DNA of 37,204 nucleotides, taken from positions 20,634 through 57,837 of the forward strand of contig PBFG01000005.1 of NCBI GenBank assembly GCA_002718585.1. Direction: 5' to 3'. The stretch's first letter is position 1. The number at the start of each line of letters is the position of its first letter. The position numbers and the translations under genes are program-made. Below the pieces are notes generated by a model that saw only the letters and a list, made by a program, of their open reading frames with translations, made no database searches and was not told where the DNA came from. This document shows, piece by piece, positions 1 through 8,528 of the stretch. The DNA is from Fidelibacterota bacterium. Lineage in GTDB: Bacteria; Fidelibacterota; Marinisomatia; SCGC-AAA003-L08; D37C17.

Positions 1-224
1 TTAATATTATTTGCAGTTTTGCTTATTTCAAATGAGTACTTATAATTAAATGCAGATATTTTTTCAAAGATTTCTTTTTCTATACCCTCCATAACAGATA
101 TTGTTAAAAAAATTATTAATGCTCCAAAGTAAACACCAAAAAGCTGAGGGAAAAACGATTTTCTAAATTTTCCATTATCAGTTCTAAAAAAAAACTTTAA
201 TATTAAAAATGATTTAAAAATCAT
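1..224 (-). CDS. FtsX/LolC-E-like ABC permease, N-terminal part (cut by window edge)
   Basis: This open frame starts at ATG 224 and runs off the left edge; 74 codons are visible. The N-terminus (MIFKSFLILKFFFRTDNGKF) is followed by one hydrophobic segment ending in ISVMEG. That is the cytoplasmic start plus first membrane helix typical of LolC/LolE or MacB-type lipoprotein-export permeases, where a SVM(N/E)G sequence follows the helix. The start overlaps the end of the preceding permease gene by 11 bp, so the two are probably co-translated. A pair of such permeases with an ATPase would form a transporter that extracts lipoproteins from the inner membrane, but no ATPase gene is visible before the edge. 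Family assignment rests on the N-terminus only. Confidence 0.6.
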   Translation of the reverse strand, partial: MIFKSFLILKFFFRTDNGKFRKSFFPQLFGVYFGALIIFLTISVMEGIEKEIFEKISAFNYKYSFEISKTANNI

Positions 225-1314
225 AATTTATTTTTTTATAAAGTATAAAATAAAGAGATTGTGCAAGAATAATTAATGGAGCAATAATAAAATTAGTATA
301 ATTAAAATTTATAGGAATGATTGATGTAAAATATATATCAACTGGAAGTTGAATAAAATTCATTTTACTTTCAATAATTAAAATAGAAATAGAAAATAAA
401 AGACCCAATACCACACCTATTAAATTTAATATTAATAGTTTTAGCGAGTAAATCAATGAAATTTTACTATTACTTAATCCAAGAATATTCATTATTAAAT
501 AATTTTTTTTTTTATTCAACATTTCTATTTTAAAACAAAATGAATTGTTAACAAGAGATACTAAAATTAATGACATTAATAATATGAAAATTGGTAAGTC
601 AAATGAATCAAGCCACTTCAAAAAATCAAAGTATCTTTCTTTATATGTTACTATTTTATTTTTAAAAGTCTGATTTATAGTCCTATAATCATTTTCACTA
701 ATAATAAATTCCAAATCATTAGCATCAATAAAACTTATATCATTAATATTTGATAAAACAAAATGTCTATCAAAAAAACTAACTCCAGTATTAAATACTC
801 CATTTATACTTACTATATTGTATGGATTATTTTCTTTGTTAATCAATAAAGCTGATGAAGATGATTTTAAACCATTCGGGAATAGTTTATCATTTAATTC
901 TCTACCAATAAATACACCATTGTTACTAACTGAATCATTATATATAGTTAAATTTTCGATTTTATCTAATAATTTATCAGTTGCATAAAAATTTATTAGC
1001 TCTGAATCATTTTTACTTTTAATAATAAATTGAGATGAATAAAAAGATTCAAATTCCTTAAAATGAGAGATTTGTATTTCCTCAAACTCATTGCTTGAGA
1101 GACTATTCAAGCTTAATCTTGCAAAGCCATCAAATTTTATGATCTTTGAGGTAATATTGTTCTTAAAGCCACTAGTGATTGACAAGGTGATAGATGTAAT
1201 AAAAACACAAAGAAAAGTTGAAGTTAATATTGAAATATTAAATAAAGATTCAAGAGAAAATAAATCTTTTTTAATAAGCCGATTTATAATGAAATAATAT
1301 GTCTTCAAAATCAA
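214..1314 (-). CDS. FtsX/LolC-E-like ABC transporter permease
   Basis: The 366-residue membrane protein has one N-terminal helix (about residues 26-48), a long soluble region of about 190 residues, and three C-terminal hydrophobic segments (about 237-258, 285-312 and 325-358). This 1+3 topology is that of FtsX/MacB/LolC-E permeases. The sequence is divergent, and I cannot tell a lipoprotein-releasing permease from another FtsX-family member. The start is TTG at 1314, directly after the lysS stop; no ATG occurs near the N-terminus, so TTG (or the TTG two codons later) must be used. The gene overlaps the next permease by 11 bp. A permease following lysS is a common arrangement for lolC-type genes, which supports the guess. 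Confidence 0.65.
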   Translation of the reverse strand: MILKTYYFIINRLIKKDLFSLESLFNISILTSTFLCVFITSITLSITSGFKNNITSKIIKFDGFARLSLNSLSSNEFEEIQISHFKEFESFYSSQFIIKSKNDSELINFYATDKLLDKIENLTIYNDSVSNNGVFIGRELNDKLFPNGLKSSSSALLINKENNPYNIVSINGVFNTGVSFFDRHFVLSNINDISFIDANDLEFIISENDYRTINQTFKNKIVTYKERYFDFLKWLDSFDLPIFILLMSLILVSLVNNSFCFKIEMLNKKKNYLIMNILGLSNSKISLIYSLKLLILNLIGVVLGLLFSISILIIESKMNFIQLPVDIYFTSIIPINFNYTNFIIAPLIILAQSLYFILYKKINYDF

Positions 1315-2811
1315 CTAAGACCTCATTGCTGGAAATAAAATAACATCTTTAATACTTGTATTACCAGTTAAAAGCATAACTAATCTATCAATACCTACCC
1401 CCACACCACCTGTTGGAGGCATACCAATTTCCATAGCCTCAACGAAAGAATAATCAATTATTTGAGCTTCCTTATCGCCTTTAGCTCTTAAATCTAATTG
1501 AGCTTCAAGTCTCTTTAACTGGTCAACTGGATCATTTAATTCAGTAAATGAATTAGCAATTTCCATTCCTCCAATAAACAATTCGAATCTTTCAACTAAA
1601 CTATTATTTTCTCTATGAGTTTTTGCTAAGGGTGAAATTTCTTTGGGAAAATTAATTATAAAAGTAGGATTAACTAAATTTGGTTCTACGTAATGACTAA
1701 AAACTTTATCAATTAGATTACTATAATTTGCATTATTATCAATTTTAACATTTGAATCATTAAGAAATTTATATAAATCAGAATGATTCATTTTAGATAC
1801 ATCTGTTTTTGAAAACTTATATATAGATTCAAAAAAATCTAAAACATCAAATTTATTTTCTAACGAAATTTCAATTTGATTAAAGTTTATTGTATATGAT
1901 TTTTTTATTGAGTAAAAAACATCCTTTATCATCTTCTCAGTTAAGGAAAGCATATCATAAACATCTGCATATGCGCAATAAAATTCTAACATTGTAAATT
2001 CAGGATTATGATTTTTATCCATACCTTCATTTCTAAAGTTTTTTGATATTTCAAAAACTTTATTTATACCTCCAATAATTAATTTCTTTAAATATAATTC
2101 TAGAGATATTCTCAAATATAATTTTTCATCTAGAGTATTATGAAAAGTTGTGAAAGGTCTAGCATTAGCACCTCCATAAATAGGCTGAAGTACTGGTGTT
2201 TCTACTTCTAAATATTCTTTTTCATCTAGAAACTTTCTTATTTTGTTTATCAAAATTGATCTGGATTTAAAATCGTTTACAATATTTGAATTAACAATAA
2301 AATCTAAATGGCGATTTCTGTATCTTAAATCTTTATCCTCGAAACTAAAATATGATTCACCTTCTTTTTCTTTAATATTTGGGAGGGGTCTTATACTTTT
2401 TGAAAGCATTGTAATCTTTGCACACTGTAAAGTTAATTCTCCTGTTTTAGTATAAAATAATGAGCCCTTTAATCCTACTATATCACCAATATCCATATTC
2501 CTAACAATAATGTCATACATACCATCTTCTAACATTTTAGTATTTAAATAAATTTGTATTTTATATCCCTCGTCTTGTATATGACAAAATGATGCCTTAC
2601 CCATTTTTCTCATTGCAACAACCCTACCTGCAGTTTGATATACATCATTGAATGGTTCTTTGACTTCAAGTAATTCAGAAATTTTATCAGATTTTTTAAA
2701 ATTGTGTGGATAAGGTTCAATACCTGATTCTCTAATTTTTTTTATTTTTTCTAATCTATGATTTATTATCTGCTTTAAATTTTGTCCAATTGTATTTTCC
2801 TTATTTGACAT
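1315..2811 (-). CDS. lysS: Lysine--tRNA ligase (class II LysRS)
   Basis: LysRS charges tRNA-Lys with lysine in the cytoplasm. The 498-residue length is normal for the bacterial class II enzyme. An N-terminal OB-fold anticodon-binding domain (about residues 55-150, with AGRVVAMRKMGKASF) precedes the catalytic domain. Motif 2 is around FRNEGMDKNHNPEFTMLE, GGMEIANSFTELNDP follows near the C-terminal third, and motif 3 is GGVGVGIDRLVML near the C-terminus. The start is ATG 2811, inside the last codons of prfB (11-bp overlap), which suggests coupling between these two translation genes. The prfB-lysS order also occurs in other bacteria. Nothing is missing or truncated. Confidence 0.97.
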   Translation of the reverse strand: MSNKENTIGQNLKQIINHRLEKIKKIRESGIEPYPHNFKKSDKISELLEVKEPFNDVYQTAGRVVAMRKMGKASFCHIQDEGYKIQIYLNTKMLEDGMYDIIVRNMDIGDIVGLKGSLFYTKTGELTLQCAKITMLSKSIRPLPNIKEKEGESYFSFEDKDLRYRNRHLDFIVNSNIVNDFKSRSILINKIRKFLDEKEYLEVETPVLQPIYGGANARPFTTFHNTLDEKLYLRISLELYLKKLIIGGINKVFEISKNFRNEGMDKNHNPEFTMLEFYCAYADVYDMLSLTEKMIKDVFYSIKKSYTINFNQIEISLENKFDVLDFFESIYKFSKTDVSKMNHSDLYKFLNDSNVKIDNNANYSNLIDKVFSHYVEPNLVNPTFIINFPKEISPLAKTHRENNSLVERFELFIGGMEIANSFTELNDPVDQLKRLEAQLDLRAKGDKEAQIIDYSFVEAMEIGMPPTGGVGVGIDRLVMLLTGNTSIKDVILFPAMRS

Positions 2812-3911
2812 CTTTTTTCTCCATATTAAATAATAAATATTCTTTTATAAATTCATCAATATTTCCATCTAATACTTTTTGAATGTTAGTAATTTCATGG
2901 TTAGTCCTATGATCTTTTATTAGATTATATGGATGAAAAACATAAGATCTAATTTGACTTCCCCAAGCTATATCTTTTTTATCTGAATTTAATTCATTTT
3001 TTTTATTCATCATTTCATCTAATTTAAGTTGATAAAGGCGAGATTTCAGAATCTTTATTGCAGTATTTTTATTTTTTAACTGACTTCTTTGATTTTGACA
3101 TTGAACCGTTATTCCTGTATTTAAATGAGTAATTCTAACTGCAGAGTCAGTTTTATTAACATGTTGACCCCCAGCACCACTAGCCCTGTAAGTATCAATT
3201 TTTATCTCACCGTCACTTAAATTGATTTCAATATCATCATCTATCAAAGGATCAATATAAACTGCGGCAAAAGATGTATGCCTCTTGCCGTTGCTATCGA
3301 AAGGTGAAATTCTTACTAGTCTATGGATACCTCTTTCTGACTGAAGCTTTCCAAAAATATAATCACCTTTAATTTCTATGCTCACATCTTTAACTCCTGT
3401 TTCATCTCCTTCTGTATAACTAAGAAGATTATACTTTAACTTATGAAGCTCAGCCCATTTTATATACATTCTGTATAACATGAAAGCCCAATCCTGTGAG
3501 TCTTTTCCTCCTGCACCAGGATGAATTGTTAATATAGCACTTTTATCATCATCTTTTTTATTTAATAAAGTTTGAATTTCTAAATTATCAACTAATTCAA
3601 TAAATTTTTTTAACTCAACTATGGAATCTAAAGAAACATTATTAGATTCGATATTATCACTTAAAAACAAATCAAGTAAATCATATTGATTTGATATGGC
3701 ATTATAAAAATGAAGTTTATCTTTATTTTTTTTTATTTCTTTTAGAACTATATTTGCTTTTTTATTATCAGTCCAAAAATCATCAGCAAATGTTTTACTT
3801 TCTAATTCTTCAACTATTTTATTTAATGATTCAATGTCAAAGATAACCTCGAATTTTCTGATATTTAGAGTTTATCTGGTTACAGGTATCTTTATATAAT
3901 TGTAAATCCAT
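2801..3911 (-). CDS. prfB: Peptide chain release factor 2, expressed through a +1 programmed frameshift
   Basis: RF2 recognises UGA and UAA stop codons and triggers peptide release. The in-frame ORF covers only 289 residues from a TTG at 3670, but the gene really begins at ATG 3911. That frame reads MDLQLYKDTCNQI and ends at codon 24 (CTT) followed by TGA at 3839-3837. Shifting +1 at CTT-TGA-C enters the long frame (DIESLNKIVEELES, residues 25 on) without interruption to 2801, giving about 369 residues against 365 in E. coli. In full-length numbering the stop-codon-reading SPF tripeptide is near 202-204 and the catalytic GGQ near 247-249, matching E. coli RF2 spacing (205 and 250). It lies 9 bp after folP and overlaps lysS. 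This is not a pseudogene. Confidence 0.95.
3837..3851 (-). promoter_or_regulatory. prfB programmed +1 frameshift site with internal Shine-Dalgarno-like stimulator
   Basis: The minus strand reads CGA GGT TAT CTT TGA C. The slippery CTT is at 3842-3840 and the in-frame TGA at 3839-3837. A GAGGT purine-rich element sits 3 nt before CTT, the same spacing as the AGGGGG-TAT-CTT-TGA-C element of E. coli prfB. The encoded context (R-G-Y-L-stop-D) is also the same as in E. coli. In the known mechanism low RF2 lets the ribosome stall at UGA and slip +1, so RF2 autoregulates its own synthesis. Confidence 0.95.
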
Positions 3912-3920
3912 ATTTAAAAT

Positions 3921-4709
3921 TTAAGAAATATTATTCAAAGAGTTATAAGTTTCTTCAACATCATGAGTTCTGATAATATTAGCACCGTTTCTAATAGATA
4001 ATAATTGGGCCTCCAAACTAGCCTGTTTTACATCTCTGGGCCCATCCGAACCTTTCTGTAAAAATGATTTTCTGGATAATCCTATTAATATGGGATATCC
4101 AAAAAACTTAAACTTTTGAATATTATCAATAATTGTGAAATTATCATCTATAGATTTCCCAAAACCTATTCCAGGATCTAAAATAATATTTTTATCATCT
4201 AAATTAAATTCATTTTTCATTATATCAATTTTTTTTTCGAAAAAATATTTGATATCATCTATGATGTTAACATATTTAGGCTCAATCTGCATTGTTTGTG
4301 GTGTTCCTTGCATATGCATAACAATAATTGGAACGTTATAAATTGAAGCTATTTCAAAGTTGGAATTATTGTGACCTCCACCAGAGATATCATTTATAAT
4401 ATCAAAACCATTGTTAAGAGCAAATTTTATAACTTCTGGCTTGTAGGAATCTATTGAAAGTAGCTTTTTAGTTTTTAAGTTTAATTCTGTAAAAAGAGAC
4501 AGTCTAGATATTTCTTCATCTACTGTTATAGGTTTTGAAAAGGGACGACTAGATTCAGCACCAATGTCTATAATATCTGAATTTTTATATGAAAGAAACT
4601 TTTCTTTAATATAATTAGAATCAATATTAGGATTGCCATCGTAAAAAGAGTCAGGGGTAATATTTAATATTCCCATAACTAATGCTTTTTCATTTTTAGT
4701 AAAATACAA
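3921..4709 (-). CDS. folP: Dihydropteroate synthase
   Basis: The enzyme condenses p-aminobenzoate with 6-hydroxymethyl-dihydropterin pyrophosphate in folate synthesis and is the target of sulfonamides. At 262 residues it is a normal single-domain TIM barrel. Conserved loops are visible: MGILNITPDSFYDG (from residue 12), DIGAESSRPFS, INDISGG, DPGIGFGKS and LIGLSRKSFL. The only start giving the usual 10-15 residue leader is TTG 4709, which immediately follows the ftsH TAA stop in the same reading frame. The alternative ATG at 4676 would begin right at the first catalytic loop and looks too short. Expression is therefore probably coupled to ftsH termination. Confidence 0.95.
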   Translation of the reverse strand: MYFTKNEKALVMGILNITPDSFYDGNPNIDSNYIKEKFLSYKNSDIIDIGAESSRPFSKPITVDEEISRLSLFTELNLKTKKLLSIDSYKPEVIKFALNNGFDIINDISGGGHNNSNFEIASIYNVPIIVMHMQGTPQTMQIEPKYVNIIDDIKYFFEKKIDIMKNEFNLDDKNIILDPGIGFGKSIDDNFTIIDNIQKFKFFGYPILIGLSRKSFLQKGSDGPRDVKQASLEAQLLSIRNGANIIRTHDVEETYNSLNNIS

Positions 4710-6653
4710 TTATTTTTTAGTATTTCTTTTTCTTCTAGATGACTTTTTTAATTCAGGTTCTTGAATATTATTTTTAATAGTTTTTTTTTCTTTTTCTCCA
4801 TTGATAATATTTCTCATTTCATCACCTGAAATTGTTTCTTTTTCTAAAAGCTCTTTTGTTATATCATCAAGCTGATGCTTATATTTAGCTAAAATTTTGT
4901 CAGCATTTTTTTCAGCATTTTTAACGAAGGTACTAATCTCTTTATCAATAATTATAGATTTTTCTTCACTATAATTTTTCTGTTGGGAGTAATCTCTTCC
5001 TAAAAAGACTTCTTCATCTTTTTTACCGAACTTTAATGGACCTATTTTATCGCTCATCCCCCAATCACAAACCATTTTTCTAGCGATATTAGTTGCAACT
5101 TCTATATCATTACCTGCACCTGTTGACGTATCGTTATAAATTAGTTTTTCAGCACATCTACCTGCCATTAAAATATCTAATTTACCTAGCATATATGATT
5201 TAGGATAATTGAACCTTTCGACCTCTGGAATTTGGGCTGTTATACCAAGAGCCTGTCCCCTTGGAATAATTGTTATTTTATGAACAGGGTCTGCTCCTTT
5301 TGTATGATGTGCAACTAAAGCATGTCCTGCTTCATGATAAGCAATAATTTCTTTATCTTTAGGAGTTAAAACCATACTTTTTCTTTCATTACCCATCATA
5401 ACTTTGTCTTTAGCATTTTCAAAATCTATCATTGAAATTGTTTTCTTATTGTTTCTAGCAGCTAATAGGGCGGCTTCATTAACAAGATTTTCTAAATCAG
5501 CTCCAGCTAATCCTGGTGTAGATTTTGCTATAATTTTTAATTTAACATCTTTTGATAAACGTACATTTCTAGTATGTATTTTCAGTATCGCTTCACGGCC
5601 ATTTAAATCAGGTACATCTACAACAATTTGCCTATCAAATCTTCCTGGTCTTAATAAAGCTTTATCAAGTACATCAGCTCTATTTGTTGCTGCAAGTAAT
5701 ATAACATTAGATTTTGTATCAAAACCATCCATCTCAACTAAAATTTGATTTAATGTTTGCTCTCTTTCATCATGACCGCCTCCCAATCCGGCCCCCCTAT
5801 GCCTTCCAACAGCATCGATTTCATCAATAAAAATTATACTTGGTGCATTTTTTTTTGCTTGATCAAATAAATCTCGAACTCTGCTGGCACCAACACCAAC
5901 AAACATTTCAACAAATTCAGCTCCACTGATAGTAAAAAATGGAACTTTAGCTTCTCCTGAAACTGCTTTAGCAAGTAAAGTTTTACCTGTTCCAGGAGGG
6001 CCCAAAAGTAGAGCACCTCTAGGTATTTTTGCTCCAATATTTAAATATTTTGTGGGATTTTTCAAAAATCCTACAATTTCTTGTAACTCAACTTTTGCTT
6101 CTTCACAACCTGCCACATCTGAAAAAAGAACTTTAGGCTTATCTGCTGATATAATCTTAGCTTTACTTTTAGCAAAAGAAAATATTCCTCCTTGCCCACC
6201 ACCTTGCATTCTTCTCATAATTAAGAACCAAAAAATTATAATTAAAAGCCAGGGTGAAAATTGAAAAAAGTAATCCATAACACCTGGAGTCATTTTTTGA
6301 ATTTTAATTACTACATCATCGCTTAATATTTCATTCCATTCATCAATTTTATCAATTGTCACATTTGGAAGTATAACCTTAAAACTGTTGACATTATTTT
6401 CCTCATCAATGAAACAGCCTAATTCACAAGTAGCAACTAATTCATTTCCAGTTATAGTTGCACTACTGATATTTTTATTCAACGATTGATCATCAATTAG
6501 TGATAGAAAAGTGGAATATGGTATTTCTTTAGTTTTTTTACTTACATCAACGTAATTAAGGACGGTTAACGAAACTATAATTATTAAAGTCCAAAGTATG
6601 AAATTACTTATTATATTTTTTGTTATTTTATTTTTATTATCTTTTTTTGACAT
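4710..6653 (-). CDS. ftsH: ATP-dependent zinc metalloprotease FtsH
   Basis: This membrane-anchored AAA+ protease degrades misfolded membrane proteins and regulatory substrates. Two N-terminal membrane helices (about 16-36 and 130-146) flank a periplasmic domain. The AAA domain has Walker A GPPGTGKT (218-225), Walker B IIFIDE (274-279), the FVGVGASR pore loop (about 251-258) and the second-region-of-homology arginines in [10 protein letters not shown]. The zinc site is HEAGH (440-444), with the third ligand expected in the downstream [12 protein letters not shown] region. The 647-residue length is normal, and the C-terminus is lysine/arginine-rich. The start ATG 6653 overlaps the end of hpt by 17 bp. 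The tilS-hpt-ftsH-folP order is a widespread bacterial arrangement. Confidence 0.98.
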   Translation of the reverse strand: MSKKDNKNKITKNIISNFILWTLIIIVSLTVLNYVDVSKKTKEIPYSTFLSLIDDQSLNKNISSATITGNELVATCELGCFIDEENNVNSFKVILPNVTIDKIDEWNEILSDDVVIKIQKMTPGVMDYFFQFSPWLLIIIFWFLIMRRMQGGGQGGIFSFAKSKAKIISADKPKVLFSDVAGCEEAKVELQEIVGFLKNPTKYLNIGAKIPRGALLLGPPGTGKTLLAKAVSGEAKVPFFTISGAEFVEMFVGVGASRVRDLFDQAKKNAPSIIFIDEIDAVGRHRGAGLGGGHDEREQTLNQILVEMDGFDTKSNVILLAATNRADVLDKALLRPGRFDRQIVVDVPDLNGREAILKIHTRNVRLSKDVKLKIIAKSTPGLAGADLENLVNEAALLAARNNKKTISMIDFENAKDKVMMGNERKSMVLTPKDKEIIAYHEAGHALVAHHTKGADPVHKITIIPRGQALGITAQIPEVERFNYPKSYMLGKLDILMAGRCAEKLIYNDTSTGAGNDIEVATNIARKMVCDWGMSDKIGPLKFGKKDEEVFLGRDYSQQKNYSEEKSIIIDKEISTFVKNAEKNADKILAKYKHQLDDITKELLEKETISGDEMRNIINGEKEKKTIKNNIQEPELKKSSRRKRNTKK

Positions 6654-7185
6654 TATTTACCTTTATATATATATCTTTTAAATATCTGAACGATCCATCT
6701 AAATCTAAACCAAAACCAATTACAAATTTATCACTAATTTTAAATCCATGCCAATCGCATAATTCCACATTATTACTCTTAACTAATAAACTAGCGACTT
6801 TAAAACTTTTAGGAGAAAATGAGCTAATATATTTTTTTAAATAGTTAATAGTTTTTCCACTATCAATAATATCCTCGATTAATAGCACATTTTTATTAAT
6901 TAAGTCTTCTTTATTTAATCCAAGTTGAAGATGAATTTTTCCAGGAGTGGTCCCTGAATATGAAGAAACCTGTAAAAACCTGTATGAATACTTGTTAGAA
7001 GAGTTTAATAAAATATGATTCATAAACGGTAATACTCCATTTAAAACTCCAATATATAGAATTTCTTCATTTCCATAAAAATCATCGATTTCTGAAGTTA
7101 TCTGTTTTATTCTTTTTATAATATCCTGATTTTTTATATATTTTTCAAAATAATAGTCTTTATATTTAATGTAGGAATCAATCAT
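6637..7185 (-). CDS. hpt: Hypoxanthine phosphoribosyltransferase
   Basis: The enzyme salvages hypoxanthine (and often guanine) to the nucleotide using PRPP. The PRPP-binding loop VLLIEDIIDSGKT, the flexible-loop segment SSYSGTT and the C-terminal VIGFGLDLDGSFRYL are typical of bacterial HPRT. I chose ATG 7185 (182 residues). It overlaps the tilS stop as ATGA, while the longer reading would begin at a TTG at 7197 with four extra residues and no added conservation. The gene continues 17 bp into ftsH. Its place between tilS and ftsH is the classic context for hpt in many phyla. Confidence 0.95.
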   Translation of the reverse strand: MIDSYIKYKDYYFEKYIKNQDIIKRIKQITSEIDDFYGNEEILYIGVLNGVLPFMNHILLNSSNKYSYRFLQVSSYSGTTPGKIHLQLGLNKEDLINKNVLLIEDIIDSGKTINYLKKYISSFSPKSFKVASLLVKSNNVELCDWHGFKISDKFVIGFGLDLDGSFRYLKDIYIKVNNVKKR

Positions 7186-8513
7186 TTTTTCAACCAATAT
7201 ATTTTAGATATATTTTTATCTTTAGAAAAATAATTATAAAGGTTCGGTACACATAAAACTTGATTCTTAGAATCAGTAATTATAGGATATCTACTTTTTT
7301 CAAATGATGATATTTTATTATTAATAAAAATATCTTTAATTTTTTTTGATGATTTATAACATTTATCTCCATTTTGCCAATTCCTTACATAAAGACCTTT
7401 AATTATTTTTTTTGTGGGAATCTCAAATTCTCCAATAACATTAGAATTTGATAATAGATTTTTTTTATCGAGCACTATTTTAGTATCGTACCAATCATTG
7501 TATTTAAAATTAGGACAAATTTTTATATGTTTTTTAACATTTTTTAATTCAGTTTTAAATATGTAATGATTATCTCTATCTTTAAGAACACAAATTTTTT
7601 CGTCTAAATAAAATTGTGAGCCAGTTTTCGAAAATCTTAAAAAATCACAAAATGAAATCCAAAATCTATTTGTATTGACTTTATTTAAATTAAAATTTGT
7701 GCTAATTAAATTTTTATAAAACAACTTAAAATAACCAAAATCCTCTAGTTCTAAAATTTTATTTGAAACAAGTAAATAATCTCCAGATACTTTGTTAATA
7801 TATATTTTTTTATAGGAATCAAAATTTAAAAGGAATTTTTTTAAATTAGACTTAGCTCTATTATGTGATGTAATTAAAGATTTAATTAATCCTCGATTAG
7901 TTTTTTTTATTCTAGGTAAATCTACATTTCTAATTTTATTTCTTCTAAATGAGTTATCATAGTTTGTAGGATCTTCAATCCAAGAAAGATTATTATCTGA
8001 TGAATATGAAATAATTTCATTTTTATAAATTGAAAGTAATGGTCTAATAATTTTTCTATATTTATTTCTAATACCCAAGAAAGAAATCCAATCACTTTTA
8101 TCATAATGTTTCATTAACAAAGTCTCAATTTGATCATCTTTGTGATGAGCTGTAAGAACGTAATCAATACCTTTATTATTTAATACATCAGTAAATATTT
8201 GATACCTTTGTTTTCGAGCAATAGACTCAAAATTTTTTTTATTTAAATTACTTTTTTTAATAATTAGAGGATATTTATATTTTTTTGATATTTTTTTACA
8301 AAGATTTAACCTATCATATGAATTAGGATTAAAAACGTAATTTATATAAATCAAAGTTACCTTATTAAAAAGATTATAATATTCATTTAATTTAGAAATT
8401 ACATCTACTAAAAAAACGCTATCTACTCCACCTGAAACTCCAATTAGAATACTATCTTTTTTGTTTTCAGATGCAAAAGATTTTATATTTTTAAGAACTT
8501 TTTTTTCTATCAT
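7182..8513 (-). CDS. tilS: tRNA(Ile)-lysidine synthetase
   Basis: TilS converts C34 of the CAU-anticodon tRNA-Ile to lysidine so that it reads AUA, which is important in an AT-rich genome. The N-terminal PP-loop ATPase has the signature SGGVDS (residues 27-32). The HHKDDQIET segment and the RNK-IRN region (SFRRNKIRN) are conserved in TilS. The C-terminal part (GLYVRNWQNGDKC) resembles the TilS C-terminal domain. Its 443 residues match the two-domain form. The composition is extremely Lys/Asn/Ile-rich, as expected from the base bias. The end overlaps hpt by 4 bp, and the start at 8513 lies 15 bp after the GAPDH-like gene. Confidence 0.95.
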   Translation of the reverse strand: MIEKKVLKNIKSFASENKKDSILIGVSGGVDSVFLVDVISKLNEYYNLFNKVTLIYINYVFNPNSYDRLNLCKKISKKYKYPLIIKKSNLNKKNFESIARKQRYQIFTDVLNNKGIDYVLTAHHKDDQIETLLMKHYDKSDWISFLGIRNKYRKIIRPLLSIYKNEIISYSSDNNLSWIEDPTNYDNSFRRNKIRNVDLPRIKKTNRGLIKSLITSHNRAKSNLKKFLLNFDSYKKIYINKVSGDYLLVSNKILELEDFGYFKLFYKNLISTNFNLNKVNTNRFWISFCDFLRFSKTGSQFYLDEKICVLKDRDNHYIFKTELKNVKKHIKICPNFKYNDWYDTKIVLDKKNLLSNSNVIGEFEIPTKKIIKGLYVRNWQNGDKCYKSSKKIKDIFINNKISSFEKSRYPIITDSKNQVLCVPNLYNYFSKDKNISKIYWLKK

Positions 8514-8528
8514 TGTATTAATTAATTT

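Noticed and set aside
2801-3670. prfB as a truncated gene or pseudogene starting at TTG 3670
   Set aside because: The missing N-terminus is encoded upstream through a canonical CTT-TGA-C frameshift site, and the combined protein has normal RF2 length and motif spacing.
3837-3839. In-frame TGA of prfB as a selenocysteine or reassigned codon
   Set aside because: The downstream sequence continues in the +1 frame, not the same frame, and other genes in the window (for example dcd, pdxT and nuoB) use TGA as a normal stop.
5404-5748. Plus-strand ORF of 114 codons inside ftsH
   Set aside because: It lies wholly within the conserved AAA domain of ftsH on the opposite strand. It is a shadow of a real gene.
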